The translations under genes were made by a program, and so were the position numbers. The notes beneath the pieces were generated by a model. The model was not told the DNA's origin and did no database searches. It was given only the letters and a program-made list of their open reading frames with translations. Of a DNA stretch of 64,000 nucleotides, positions 33,669-43,574 are shown in pieces (the first letter of the stretch is position 1; each line of letters starts with the position of its first letter). The stretch is taken from positions 2,728,001 through 2,792,000 of the forward strand of contig OZ243982.1 of NCBI GenBank assembly GCA_965214805.1, given 5' to 3'. Origin of the DNA: Multivorans sp965214805 (GTDB lineage: Bacteria; Acidobacteriota; Thermoanaerobaculia; Multivoradales; Multivoraceae).

Positions 33669-36251
33669 ATGGGAGTTCGTTGGCGTCTCGCGGCGTGCGC
33701 GCTGTTGCTTGCCCCGTTCCTGGCCGGTCCGTTGTCCGGCCAGCAGGAAGCCGAGGCCGTTGGCGCGGATGCCGCGCACGACGACGCCAGCACCGACGAT
33801 CCGGCGGCGCGCGTTCACGAGGAGATCGTGGTCACCGGCAGCCGCGCGCGGCAGCGGTCGATCACCGAGTCCATGGCGCCGGTCGACGTGATCTCCGCCG
33901 AGCAGGTGGCGCAGCAGGGCGAGACGAACCTCGACGCCCTGCTGCGTAACGTCGTTCCGTCGCTGAACATCAGCGCGACTTCCGGTGACGCGGCGGTCGT
34001 CGTGAGGCCGACGAACCTGCGCGGTCTGGCGCCCGACCACACGCTGGTCCTCGTCAACGGCCGGCGGCGCCATCGCGGCGCGGTCATCCTGTGGTCCAGG
34101 ATCGGCGTTTCGCACGGCGCCCAGGGCCCCGACCTGTCGACCATTCCGGCGATCGCGCTGCGCCAGGTCGAGGTGCTGCGCGACGGCGCCTCGGCGCAGT
34201 ACGGTTCGGACGCGATTGCCGGCGTGATGAACTTCCTGCTCAAGGATGCCCGCTCCGGCGGTTCCTTCGAGCTGCTCACCGGCGCCTATGGCCGGGGAGA
34301 CGGGGATTCCCTCACGTTTGCCGGCAACGTCGGCCTGCCATGGGGCGAAACCGGCTTCGTCAACCTGAGCCTGGAGTATGGCGGCGCCGAGCCGACGAAC
34401 CGCAACATCCAGCGCGCCGACGCTGCGCTGCTGATCGCGGCCGGCAACACGCATGTAGCCGACCCGGCGCAGCTCTTCGGCGCACCGGAAGTGGAGGACG
34501 ACCTCAAGCTGTGGGCGAACTTCGGCCGCCCGCTGAGAGGCGGCGGTTCGCAGTTCTACGGCCATGCGAACTACGCCAGCCGGCGGGTGGGGAGCCGCAA
34601 CTTCTTCTTTCGCAATCCGAACACGCGGGAGGCGGTGTTCAGCAACGACGGCGGCGCCACGCTGCTGATCGGCGATGCGCTCGACGCCGCCGACGGGGTC
34701 GTCGACGGGTCGGCCGGCTGTCCCGTCGTTTCGGTGACGAACGGCCTGCCGGACCAGGGTGCGCTTGCGCGCGTGTTCGCCGATCCGGACTGCTTCAGCT
34801 TTCAGGAGCTGTTCCCGGGCGGTTTTCAGCCGGTGTTCGGCGGCGACCGCGCCGACGCTTCGCTGGTTGCCGGCGTGCGCGGATACACGGCCTCCGGGTG
34901 GACCTGGGATGCGAGCGTCGGCAGCGGCGCGAACGAGACCCGTTTCTTCCTCCGCGACAGCGTGAACGCGTCGCTCGGGCCCGACACTCCGACCGCTTTC
35001 GACCCTGGCTCCTACGCTCAGGAGGAGCTGAACGCGAACTTCGATGTCGCCCGCAATCCGAGCGAACGGCTCCATCTCGCAGCCGGTCTGGAGTGGCGCA
35101 ACGAAGGGTTCGAGATCGGCCTCGGCGATCGTGATTCCTGGCGTATCGGCCCCTACGCGCGGCAGGGCTTCAGTTCGGGTGCGAACGGCTTCCCGGGCTT
35201 CAGTCCGATCGCGGCCGGCGATTGGAACCGCTCGAACACCGCCGTGTACGGCGACCTGGAGTACGGGCCGCCGGACCATTCCTGGACCGTGGGGGCGGCG
35301 CTCCGTTTCGAGAACTACGAGGACTTCGGCTCGACCGTGAACGGCAAGCTGGCCGGCCGCCGGGAGGTCGTCCCCGGCCTGGCGTTCCGAGGCAGCGTCA
35401 GCACCGGCTTCCGGGCGCCCACACCCGGGCAGCAGAACGCGTTCAACGTCTCGACGCAGTGGGATCCCGAGTTGATGGAGCTCGTCAACAACGGCACGAT
35501 CCCGTCCACGTCGCGGGTGGCGGCGCTGCGCGGCGGCAAGGCCCTGGATGCCGAGAAGTCCCTCAACCTGGCGGCCGGCCTGGTCCTGGAACGGGGGCCG
35601 TTCCTGCTCACGGCCGACGTGTTCCGGATCGACCTGCGCGACCGGCTGGGCGTGACCCAGCTCTTCGCCCTGGCGGCGGACGAAGTGGATCAGCTTCTGG
35701 CCGAGGGCATCACCAGCGCCGCCAACCTGGCGAACTTCCGCTTCTTCGCCAACGACTTCGAGACCCGCACCGAGGGCGTCGATCTGATCGCGTCCTGGCA
35801 GCCCGAGGCCTGGGGCGGGACTGCGGCCATCGATTTCGCGCTCAACCTGACCCGCACGGAGGTCGTCGAGCACAATCCGGCGACCCTGGACGCCCGGCGG
35901 ATCCGGGAACTCCGCGACGCGCTTCCCGGCCTGCGCTGGAACGCCGCCGTGCGCCGCGAGATCGGCCGCGTGGAACTGCTGGCACGTCTCGGCTACTTCG
36001 ACGGCTGGTGGGATCCGAGGGACGCCTGGGCGTACGGAGGCGCCTGCCTGGTCGACCTCGAGGCGGCGGTGCGGATCGACGACCGCACCCGGTTGATGAT
36101 CGGCGGCCGCAACGCGCTGGACCGGGCCGCCGAGCGCAATCCGAACCCGACGGCGATCGGCAACGTCTACAGCACCCGCGCGCCGTTCGACACCAACGGC
36201 GGCTTCTACTACGCCCGGCTGCAGTACCGCTGGGGAGGCGGCGGCGCGTAG
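33669..36251 (+). CDS. TonB-dependent receptor 2
   Basis: 860 aa from the ATG at 33669 (GGAGG 9 nt upstream). Signal peptide ends near LAGPLSGQQ. TonB box EEIVVTGSR; plug with APVDVISAEQ, DHTLVLVNGRRRHRG and RQVEVLRDGASAQYGSDAIAGVMNF; then a large beta barrel. The C-terminus reads FYYARLQYRWGGGGA, so a Gly-rich tail follows the usual terminal aromatic. Substrate not evident. It is transcribed divergently from the GNAT operon and convergently with the RND genes. Confidence 0.9.
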   Translation: MGVRWRLAACALLLAPFLAGPLSGQQEAEAVGADAAHDDASTDDPAARVHEEIVVTGSRARQRSITESMAPVDVISAEQVAQQGETNLDALLRNVVPSLNISATSGDAAVVVRPTNLRGLAPDHTLVLVNGRRRHRGAVILWSRIGVSHGAQGPDLSTIPAIALRQVEVLRDGASAQYGSDAIAGVMNFLLKDARSGGSFELLTGAYGRGDGDSLTFAGNVGLPWGETGFVNLSLEYGGAEPTNRNIQRADAALLIAAGNTHVADPAQLFGAPEVEDDLKLWANFGRPLRGGGSQFYGHANYASRRVGSRNFFFRNPNTREAVFSNDGGATLLIGDALDAADGVVDGSAGCPVVSVTNGLPDQGALARVFADPDCFSFQELFPGGFQPVFGGDRADASLVAGVRGYTASGWTWDASVGSGANETRFFLRDSVNASLGPDTPTAFDPGSYAQEELNANFDVARNPSERLHLAAGLEWRNEGFEIGLGDRDSWRIGPYARQGFSSGANGFPGFSPIAAGDWNRSNTAVYGDLEYGPPDHSWTVGAALRFENYEDFGSTVNGKLAGRREVVPGLAFRGSVSTGFRAPTPGQQNAFNVSTQWDPELMELVNNGTIPSTSRVAALRGGKALDAEKSLNLAAGLVLERGPFLLTADVFRIDLRDRLGVTQLFALAADEVDQLLAEGITSAANLANFRFFANDFETRTEGVDLIASWQPEAWGGTAAIDFALNLTRTEVVEHNPATLDARRIRELRDALPGLRWNAAVRREIGRVELLARLGYFDGWWDPRDAWAYGGACLVDLEAAVRIDDRTRLMIGGRNALDRAAERNPNPTAIGNVYSTRAPFDTNGGFYYARLQYRWGGGGA

Positions 36252-36270
36252 GTGCCGGCTGGCGCACTCG

Positions 36271-39200
36271 CTATCCGCGCATCGCCGGGGCGGCGTGCGG
36301 GATGTTCATGCCGGCCCGCCGGGCTGCCTTCCGGCGGCCGCGAATCGCCCGCCGCCGTTCGCGGCCGCGTTCGACGAGCAGGTAGAGGGAGGGCACGAAG
36401 ATCAGCGTGATGAGCGTCGAGGCGAGCAGTCCGCCGACGACGACCCGGGCGAGAGGCGCTTGCAGCTCGGCGCCCTCGCCGATCCCCAGCGTCAGCGGCA
36501 GCAGGCCCAGCGCGGTGGTCAGCGTCGTCATCAGGATCGGCCGCAGGCGCCGCCTCGAACCGCGGATCAGGGCCTCGCGCAGAGTGCAGCCGACCTCCCG
36601 GCGCATCCGGTTCACGTTGTCCACCAGGACGATCGCGTTGTTGACCACGATGCCTACCAGGACCACGAGGCCGAGGAAGGAGTTCATGTTCAGGGTCGTG
36701 CCGGTCACCGCCAGGGTCAGCAGCACGCCGAGCAGCGAGAACGGCACCGCGGTCATGATGACCAGCGGCTGGAGCAGGGACTCGAACTGCACCGCCATCA
36801 CGGTGTAGACCAGGAAGACCGCGAGCAGCACGCCGATCAGAAGCTCCACGAAGACCTGGCGCTGCTCCTCCAGCTCGCCGCCCATGTCGATCGTGAAGCC
36901 GTAGGGCGTCTCGATCTGCGCCAGAACCGCTTCGACGTCGCTCGCCGCGTCGCTGAAGCGGCGGCCGTCGATGCCGGCGAACACCCGCAGGATGCGCTCC
37001 TGGTTCTCGCGGTTGATGGACAGCGGCCCCTCGCCGGGATGGATGGCCGCGATCGAGCCCAGGGGCACGACGTCGCCCTGCGGAGTGACGATCGGCAGTT
37101 GCGGCAGTTGTTCCAGGCGCAGCCGGTCCTCTGGCCGGAGCTGGACCCGGATGTCGAACTCGTCGCCCTGGTCGCGGAATCTGGTCGCCACGCGCCCGAG
37201 AACGTAGTGCTCGACGGCGTCGGAGACCTGGCTGCCGGAAAGCCCCAGTTCCGCCAGCCGGGCGCGATCGACCCGCAGGGTCCGTTCGAGCTGGCCGGAC
37301 TCACGGTCGAGCCGGGGGTGGACGACGCCCGGGATCGCGGCCATCGCGTCGATCACGCGCCGGCTGAGTTCGTTGCCCTGATCCAGATCGTGGCCGCGGA
37401 TCTCGACCACCAGACGGGCGTCCTGCCCGCCGCGCATCATGCGCATCATCATGTTGCTGGACGAGGCGTAGAGCTGGACCTGGGCTGCCGGCACGTCGGC
37501 GATCGCCTGGCGGATCGAGGCGACGATCTCTTCCTGGCCGCGGCTGCGCTCGGTCACCGGAGTGAGCAGGATCTCCACCGTGCCCTGGTTCGATTGGGCG
37601 GGCCGCCACCAGCTCTCGGGACCGGCGGTGGTGATCAGGTTGTCGAGTTCGTCGGCGCGGACGGCGCTGCGGACCCGGGCTTCGATCTCGGCCATCGTGC
37701 TGGTGGTCGTCTCGAGGGGAGCGCCGACCGGCATCTCGACCTGCATGTCGAGCCGGCCTTCGTCGCTCTCCGGCATCAGCTCGAGACCGATCACGGGCAC
37801 CAGGGCAAGGGACCCGAGCAGGAGTGCCGCGGCAGTCGCCATCACCAGGCCTGGCCTGCCGAGGGCCCACTCGATCATCCGTCCGTAGGCCATGTCGACC
37901 GGACCGAGGGCGGCGGTGCGTTCGCCCGTGACCTGGCGGCTCTTCGGGACCTGCCGCAACCAGCGCGCAGAAGCCGCGGGAATCAGCGTGAGGGCGACGA
38001 ACAGCGCGCACAGCAGGGCGAAGCTCACGGTGATCGCCAACTGGTTGAAGAAGATGCCCGCGAAACCCGAGATGAAGACCACCGGCAGGAAGACGGCCAC
38101 GGTGGTCAGCGTGCCGGCGGCGATCGCCATCGCCACCTCGTTGCTGCCGGCCACGGCCGCGGCGGTCGGACGCTCGCCCTCGTGAAGCCGGCGGTAGATG
38201 CTCTCGAGCACCACGATCGAGCCATCGACGAGCATGCCGACTCCGAGCGCGATGCCGGCCAGGGAGATCACGTTCAGGGTGAAGCCGTTGAAGTACATCA
38301 GGGAGACCGTCGCCAGCACCGAGATCGGGATGGCGGCGCCCACGATCAGGGTCGCTCGCAGGTCGCGGAGGAAGAACATCAGTACCAGCACCGCCAGCAC
38401 GGCGCCGAACAGCGCCCCCATCTGGACGTTGTTCACGGCCTGGCGGATGAAGGCGGCGCCGTCCATGAGGATCGAGATCTCGGCGCGGCCAGCGTAGTCG
38501 CGGTTGATCGCGTCGATCTCGCGCTTCAGCCGTTCCACGACCTCGACGGTGTTCGAGCCGGACTGCTTCATCACGTACATCCGCATGCCTTCGGCGCCGT
38601 TGATCCAGAGCTCGTTCGTCAGCTCGCGGATGCCGTCGTCGACCCGAGCGACGTCCCGCACCAGGATCGGCCGGCCGTCGCGGACCGCGACGATCGTGTT
38701 CTCGACGTCCACCTTGCGCTCGAACTCGCCGATCGCGCGGATCAGGACCTCCCGGCCGGTCTCGAGCATGTCGCCGGCGGAGACGTTGCGGTTCTCCCGC
38801 GACAGGGCCAGGGTGACCTCGCCCGGGGTGATGCCGAGGGCAGCCATCCGATCGGCGGCGAGCTGAACCTGGATCTCCCGAACGCGACCGCCCTGGACGT
38901 CTACCGAGGCGACGCCGGGCAGACGTTCCAGTCGCCGGCTGATCGTCTGCTCGGCCAGGTGGCGGACCTGGCGCGCGTCGCCCTGCCCGGAAAGACCCAG
39001 GAAGACGACCGGCATGTCCGACAGGTTGAACTTGAACAGGGTCGGCTCCGAGGCGTCTTCCGGCAGCATGCCGCGCACGAAGTCGAGTTGCTCGCGGATG
39101 TCGTTCACCACTTCGTTCAGGTCGGCGCCCCAGTCGAACTGGGCCTGGATGCTGCTCATGCCCTCCGCGGACATGGAGTTCAGCCGGTCGAGACCGGTGA

Positions 39201-39426
39201 CGGTGGCGAGGGCCTGCTCGACCGGTCGCGTGATCAGGCTCTCCATCTCTTCCGGCGCGACGCCTTCGTAGGTCGTCGTGATCGAGACCATGGGCATGTC
39301 GACTTCGGGCATCAGGTCGACGGCGAGCTGGCGCACCGCGACCAGGCCCAGCACGACGACGCACACGTAGAGCATGGTCACGCCGACCGGGCGGTTGGCG
39401 GCGAGACGGGAGAGGTTCACTGTCAA
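36271..39426 (-). CDS. RND efflux transporter (HAE family)
   Basis: About 1051 aa from the TTG at 39426 (TTGA overlap with the HlyD stop; GTG at 39420 is an alternative). The N-terminal TM helix is followed by PEVDMPMVSITTTYEGVAPEEMESLITRP, porter loops, TM4 with GIALGVGMLVDGSIVVLESIY, and the second half with ENQERILRV and TM10-12 (NMNSFLGLVVLVGIVVNNAIV). The TM4 proton-relay motif is VDGS rather than the usual VDDA or VDNA: one Asp is kept and its neighbour is Gly. It exports drugs or lipophilic compounds with the HlyD-type adaptor encoded just upstream. No outer-membrane channel gene is seen. Confidence 0.93.
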   Translation of the reverse strand: MTVNLSRLAANRPVGVTMLYVCVVVLGLVAVRQLAVDLMPEVDMPMVSITTTYEGVAPEEMESLITRPVEQALATVTGLDRLNSMSAEGMSSIQAQFDWGADLNEVVNDIREQLDFVRGMLPEDASEPTLFKFNLSDMPVVFLGLSGQGDARQVRHLAEQTISRRLERLPGVASVDVQGGRVREIQVQLAADRMAALGITPGEVTLALSRENRNVSAGDMLETGREVLIRAIGEFERKVDVENTIVAVRDGRPILVRDVARVDDGIRELTNELWINGAEGMRMYVMKQSGSNTVEVVERLKREIDAINRDYAGRAEISILMDGAAFIRQAVNNVQMGALFGAVLAVLVLMFFLRDLRATLIVGAAIPISVLATVSLMYFNGFTLNVISLAGIALGVGMLVDGSIVVLESIYRRLHEGERPTAAAVAGSNEVAMAIAAGTLTTVAVFLPVVFISGFAGIFFNQLAITVSFALLCALFVALTLIPAASARWLRQVPKSRQVTGERTAALGPVDMAYGRMIEWALGRPGLVMATAAALLLGSLALVPVIGLELMPESDEGRLDMQVEMPVGAPLETTTSTMAEIEARVRSAVRADELDNLITTAGPESWWRPAQSNQGTVEILLTPVTERSRGQEEIVASIRQAIADVPAAQVQLYASSSNMMMRMMRGGQDARLVVEIRGHDLDQGNELSRRVIDAMAAIPGVVHPRLDRESGQLERTLRVDRARLAELGLSGSQVSDAVEHYVLGRVATRFRDQGDEFDIRVQLRPEDRLRLEQLPQLPIVTPQGDVVPLGSIAAIHPGEGPLSINRENQERILRVFAGIDGRRFSDAASDVEAVLAQIETPYGFTIDMGGELEEQRQVFVELLIGVLLAVFLVYTVMAVQFESLLQPLVIMTAVPFSLLGVLLTLAVTGTTLNMNSFLGLVVLVGIVVNNAIVLVDNVNRMRREVGCTLREALIRGSRRRLRPILMTTLTTALGLLPLTLGIGEGAELQAPLARVVVGGLLASTLITLIFVPSLYLLVERGRERRRAIRGRRKAARRAGMNIPHAAPAMRG

Positions 39427-40796
39427 GGTCCGGCTGCCCGGGACGGAGGCGTTCCGCCCGGTGCGTCGGCCGCGTTCACCACTCGGACCGGAGCGCCGTT
39501 GCCCAGCTGCCTGTGGCCCATGGTCAGCACGAGCTCGCCGGCCGCCAGGTTGCCGTCGACGGCGCTGAACTCGCCCGAACGGCCGGCGACAGTGACCGGC
39601 CGCCACTCGGCCCGGCCTCCGGCGGGCACCAGAACCCCCACCGAGCGGGCGCCGTCCATCGCCACCCGCTCCAGCAGGGCGGCGCCGGGCACGATCAGCG
39701 CGTCGTCGAGGTCGCGCAAGCTGACGGAGACGTCGGCGTACATGCCGGGCAGGAGCAGGTCGTCGGTTCCGGTCAGCTCGCCTTCGACGAGCACGGTGCG
39801 ATCGTTGCGCCGCACCTCGCCGGCGACCCGGCGCACCGTGCCGGAGAAGATCTGCTCGCCCGTGGCCTCGGTCGAGACGTCAAACGCGGCGCCGGCCCGG
39901 ACGGCAGCCAGATCGCGCTCGGGCACGCGGAACTGAACCATCAGTGGAGCTTCCTCGACCAGCCGCAGCACGGGCGTGCCGGGTTGCACCAGGGCGCCTC
40001 GGTCGAGATAGCGGTCGGCGACGACGGCATCGAACGGGGCCCGGACCCGGGTGTTCGCGAGCGCCTCCGCGAGTTGGGCCTCGCGGGCCGCGGACTGCCG
40101 CACCTGGGCTTCGGAGGCAGCCAGGGCCGCCCTGGCCGTGGCGTACCGGGACGTGACCTGCTGCTGCTCCTGCTCCGACAGCAGGCTCTGGCCGTAGAGC
40201 TCCATCGACCGTCGGTAGTCCGCCTCGACACCGATCAGTTCGGCCGCCGCCTTGTCGCGGTTTGCTTCGGCGACGCCGAGCTGGCCGCGGGCCTCCTGGA
40301 GCTGGTTCCTGATGTCGATGTCCTCGATCACGGCGAGAACGGCGCCGGCCGCCACCCGCTGTCCGATCCGTGCCGGCACGTCGACCAGCAGTCCCGAGAC
40401 CTGGGGCGCGATGTCGGCGACCTCGCCGACCAGTTCGCCGGAGTAGGCCGTGCGAACGGAGAGGTGTCCCCGGCGGGCTGCCTCGGCGCGTACCGGGACG
40501 GATTGGGCCAGCAGGGCGTCGGCGCCCGAGGCGGCGGCTTCGGACTGCGTCGAACGGCCGGAGGCGATGACGGCCGCGGCGGCCAGCAGCACCACTCCGA
40601 CCGCTCCGACGGCGATCCATCGGCCGTTGATCCGTCGCGGCGGTCTGCCGGCGGGTCGGGAACCGGCAGGCGCTCGGCGCTCGGCGCCGCGAGCGTGCTT
40701 CGGCCGACCGGGCGCGCCGGCCGTCGGGGCAGCGGTTGCTCGGGAGCGGGGCGGTACGGGACCGGCGCCGGCCCCTCCGGACTGGACTATCGCCAT
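39423..40796 (-). CDS. RND periplasmic adaptor (HlyD/MFP family)
   Basis: 457 aa. A basic Pro/Arg-rich cytoplasmic start (about 55 aa) precedes one TM anchor (WIAVGAVGVVLLAAAAVIAS), so it is membrane-anchored rather than a lipoprotein. Lipoyl halves: VSGLLVDVPARIGQRVAAGAVLAVI and TRVRAPFDAVVADRYLDRGALVQPG, with a coiled-coil hairpin of about 100 residues between. The beta-barrel and membrane-proximal domains follow. It links the RND pump to an outer-membrane channel. Second gene of the regulator-adaptor-pump operon. Confidence 0.92.
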   Translation of the reverse strand: MAIVQSGGAGAGPVPPRSRATAAPTAGAPGRPKHARGAERRAPAGSRPAGRPPRRINGRWIAVGAVGVVLLAAAAVIASGRSTQSEAAASGADALLAQSVPVRAEAARRGHLSVRTAYSGELVGEVADIAPQVSGLLVDVPARIGQRVAAGAVLAVIEDIDIRNQLQEARGQLGVAEANRDKAAAELIGVEADYRRSMELYGQSLLSEQEQQQVTSRYATARAALAASEAQVRQSAAREAQLAEALANTRVRAPFDAVVADRYLDRGALVQPGTPVLRLVEEAPLMVQFRVPERDLAAVRAGAAFDVSTEATGEQIFSGTVRRVAGEVRRNDRTVLVEGELTGTDDLLLPGMYADVSVSLRDLDDALIVPGAALLERVAMDGARSVGVLVPAGGRAEWRPVTVAGRSGEFSAVDGNLAAGELVLTMGHRQLGNGAPVRVVNAADAPGGTPPSRAAGP

Positions 40797-40873
40797 GGTT
40801 GGGGTTCTCCCGGGTTGTTCCGTGCCGCCTGTTTCGTGCTGCGCCGCATGCTTCGTGCTGCCGCTCGGATCGT

Positions 40874-41419
40874 CTACGGGGCGCCGGGCCGGAAGTTGCC
40901 GCCGCCTTCGCCCAGCGCGGCGAGCACGGAGCCGAGGCTGTCGGCGAGGGCGGAGTAGAAGCGGATGAACCTGTCCAGACGGTCAACGACGACGTTGCCG
41001 CCGTCGGCGCAGGAAAGGAGCGTCTGCTTCATTTCCTGGGCCATGGCCTGCCGGTCGCGAAAGCGATCCGCGATCCGCTGCAGGAGGCCGGGATGCTCGT
41101 TGATCCGGAAGTAGTCGCGGCGGTCGCCCGGGCGGGTCACCCGTTCGATGACGCCCATGTTCTCGAGCAGGCGGGTGTTCGTGCTGATGCTGCCGCGGCT
41201 GACGCCCAAGCGCTCGGCCAGATGGTCGAAGCGAAGGGGCTGCGGCGACAGGATGAGCAGGCCGACCAGCCGGCCCGCGATGCGTGGCAGGCGGTCCTCT
41301 TCGAGTGCCAGCCCCATGCCCTCGATGAAGCGCACCTCGGCGGCGTGAAGGGCGAACTCGGCCGCGCCGGCGGGCCGGGCGGCTCGATCCGGAATGGAGA
41401 TCGGTTCGGATGCGGTCAT
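40874..41419 (-). CDS. GbsR/MarR-type transcriptional regulator
   Basis: 181 aa. The winged helix is clear: PRIAGRLVGLLILSPQPLRFDHLAERLGVSRGSISTNTRLLENMGVIERVTRPGDRRDYFRIN. The C-terminal helical region (about 115-175) is a dimerisation or ligand domain, as in GbsR-like proteins. It is the first gene of the operon with the HlyD adaptor and RND pump and probably represses it in response to a pump substrate. A candidate operator overlaps its own promoter. Confidence 0.88.
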   Translation of the reverse strand: MTASEPISIPDRAARPAGAAEFALHAAEVRFIEGMGLALEEDRLPRIAGRLVGLLILSPQPLRFDHLAERLGVSRGSISTNTRLLENMGVIERVTRPGDRRDYFRINEHPGLLQRIADRFRDRQAMAQEMKQTLLSCADGGNVVVDRLDRFIRFYSALADSLGSVLAALGEGGGNFRPGAP

Positions 41420-41428
41420 TGGTCAGAG

Positions 41429-41467
41429 ATGATGGAACATCCGATTTGTTCTGTCAAGACTGAACAA
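41429..41467 (-). promoter_or_regulatory. Promoter with inverted-repeat operator for the efflux operon
   Basis: On the minus strand TTGACA (41457-41452) and CATCAT (41434-41429) are 17 bp apart, with the ATG only 9 nt after the -10. TTGTTC (41446-41451) and GAACAA (41462-41467) form an inverted repeat with a 10-nt spacer lying over the -35, fitting autorepression by the GbsR/MarR protein. Confidence 0.55.
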
Positions 41468-41577
41468 GATGAACGGCATGAACGGACGCCTTGCCGACGA
41501 TGACTCCCGCCCGTGATGGCCGACCTGCCCGCCCGGCCGCGGCAACGGGGGGCGGAGGAGGTCGCTTTCAGCGACTC

Positions 41578-42465
41578 TCAGAGACTTGCGTGGCCGGCTA
41601 CCAGTGCGGCCCAGATCAATGGCAGAACGATCAGGGAACCGACGAAGAGTGTTCGGGCTCGAGCGTCAGTGCGCTGGCCGGCAAAGCGGACGGCGAGTAC
41701 GGCGAAGGCGGCGCTGACGCCGGCGGCTGCGACTGCGAAGGCCGGCGGGGCCAGACCGACGGCGGCGGCAAGCAGGCTCGCGCCGATGAGGACGAGGGTC
41801 CAGAGGAGGGACTCTGCCGCGGTGCGGCGGCCGTCCGGGTCGACGACCGCCAGGACCTTGAAGCCGGCGCGGGCATAGTCGTCCCGGTAGAGCCAGGCCA
41901 GGGAGTGGAAGTGGGGCATCTGCCAGGCGAAGACGATGGCGAACAGCACCCAGGCCTCGACGGTCAGGGCGCCGCGGGCCGCGGCCCACCCGATCACCGG
42001 CGGCAGTGCGCCCGGTACGGCGCCCACCAGGACTGCCCAGGCGGTGCGGCGCTTCATCGGGGTGTAGATCCAGGCGTAGATCACCAGGGTCAGAAGCGCG
42101 ACTCCCATCGCGGCCAGGTTGACTCCGAACGCAAGCAGGGCCAGACCCGCCGCGCTCAGGATGGCGGCGAAGAGCAGGCCTGCCGCCGGTGTGATGCCGC
42201 CGCGCGGCAGCGGACGGGACCGGGTACGCGCCATCAGGGCGTCCAGATCGCGTTCCGCCACCTGGTTGAATGCGGCCCCGCCCCCCGCGACGAGCGCGGC
42301 GCCCGCAAGCACAAGGAGCAGCGCGACGAGGTCGAACTCCGGCGCCCCGAGGTAGTAGCCGATGCCGACTGTGGCCACGGCCAGCGCATTGAGCCTGGGC
42401 TTGACCAGCGCCAGCAGGATGGAACCGCGTCCTGGACGCGCAGCCGCGGCAGCCGGAAGTGTCAT
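41578..42465 (-). CDS. ctaB: Protoheme IX farnesyltransferase (heme O synthase)
   Basis: 295 aa, UbiA superfamily, nine TM helices. The first prenyl-diphosphate/Mg motif is FNQVAERDLDALMARTRSRP (N-x3-D-x3-D), the second loop has YAWIYTPMKRRT and YRDDYARAGFKVLAVVDPDG. It adds a farnesyl group to heme B to make heme O for heme-copper oxidases. Its ATG overlaps the ctaA stop by 4 bp, so heme O and heme A synthesis are coupled. Confidence 0.94.
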   Translation of the reverse strand: MTLPAAAAARPGRGSILLALVKPRLNALAVATVGIGYYLGAPEFDLVALLLVLAGAALVAGGGAAFNQVAERDLDALMARTRSRPLPRGGITPAAGLLFAAILSAAGLALLAFGVNLAAMGVALLTLVIYAWIYTPMKRRTAWAVLVGAVPGALPPVIGWAAARGALTVEAWVLFAIVFAWQMPHFHSLAWLYRDDYARAGFKVLAVVDPDGRRTAAESLLWTLVLIGASLLAAAVGLAPPAFAVAAAGVSAAFAVLAVRFAGQRTDARARTLFVGSLIVLPLIWAALVAGHASL

Positions 42466-43439
42466 GCTCCTGCCCGCCGGGGCGCGCCGCCGGCGCTGGC
42501 CGCGGAGTCGGCGGCCCGGATCGACTGCTCGCCGCCGAACCGGGCGCGGTGGACACGAAGGGCCAGGGCGACGGAGACGACCCACACGAGAGCGCCGACG
42601 GCCACGTGCGCCGTGTTGACGTGGGGCTGCAGACCGCTCCAGACGGTCCATGCGCCGAGGCCGATCTGAATCGACAGGACGGCGCCCAGAAGCACCGCGG
42701 GGCGGGCGAGCTCGGGCCGGTCCCGGTGAAGGCGGAACACCCGGACGATCAGTGCGGCAGCGACCGCAACAACGGCTGCCGCGCCCAGTCGATGCGCCAG
42801 GTGGAGACCGATGCCGAGACTCCACTCGGGCGGCAGGAGTCGTCCGAAGGCGAGCGGGAAGTCCGGAATCGCGAGTCCCGCGTCGTTGTGGCGCATGGTG
42901 GCGCCGAGCAGGATCTGCCCGTAGACGCAGGCCGGAACGATCAAGGCGAGACGCCCCAGAACCTGATCGTCCAGCGGCTCGGTCCGCCCGTAGCGGGTTC
43001 GCCAGCCCGGCGACGTGAACACGCCCAGGCTGACGACCAGGGCGAAGAAGACCTGCGCCAGCCCGGCATGGCTGATCGAGATCGGTCTGGGCAGCAGGTA
43101 GATCACCGTGATGCCGCCGAGCAGACCCTGTGCGACGACAGCGGCCAGCGCGCCCCAGGCGAGGCGGCGCACCCAGGCGCGGCTCTCGACGCGGGCCGCC
43201 CAGACCGCCAGACCGATCGTGAGCAGGCCGACCACGCTGGCGATCAGCCGGTGCCCGTGCTCGTAGAGGATGCCGCCCACCATCTTCGAGAACGGGAAGG
43301 AGAACATGAAATGGCCGTACGTGTTCGGCCAGTCGGGGACCGCCAGCCCCGAGTCCGTGCTGGTGACCAGACCGCCCGCCGCGATCAGCAGCAGGGACGC
43401 CGCGGCCAGCAGCCGAAGGTAGTGATGCAGCCAGCGCAC
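42462..43439 (-). CDS. ctaA: Heme A synthase (COX15/CtaA)
   Basis: 325 aa from a GTG at 43439, eight TM helices. GGLVTSTDSGLAVPDWPNTYGH with the following E.GHRLIASVVGLLTI, and the second-half equivalents (MRHNDAGLAIPDFPLAFG, LHLAHRLGAAAVVAVA), supply the paired heme-ligand histidines. It oxidises heme O to heme A for cytochrome aa3-type oxidases, showing an aerobic respiratory chain. In an operon with ctaB. Confidence 0.95.
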   Translation of the reverse strand: MRWLHHYLRLLAAASLLLIAAGGLVTSTDSGLAVPDWPNTYGHFMFSFPFSKMVGGILYEHGHRLIASVVGLLTIGLAVWAARVESRAWVRRLAWGALAAVVAQGLLGGITVIYLLPRPISISHAGLAQVFFALVVSLGVFTSPGWRTRYGRTEPLDDQVLGRLALIVPACVYGQILLGATMRHNDAGLAIPDFPLAFGRLLPPEWSLGIGLHLAHRLGAAAVVAVAAALIVRVFRLHRDRPELARPAVLLGAVLSIQIGLGAWTVWSGLQPHVNTAHVAVGALVWVVSVALALRVHRARFGGEQSIRAADSAASAGGAPRRAGA

Positions 43440-43574
43440 GACCGGCGCACTCTACATTCCGCGCTGCCGCATTCCGGACCGCGGCGCCCGCCGGTTCGCG
43501 GACTGGGCCTTCTGCCTCGAGCAGCCGGTCCCGGGATGCCGGCTCGAGTACGAGGACGTGACCTTCGCTGGCGT

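Noticed and set aside
36295..39936. Plus-strand open frame of about 1213 codons opposite the RND gene
   Set aside because: Gln/His/Asp-rich shadow of the pump gene with no recognisable motif.
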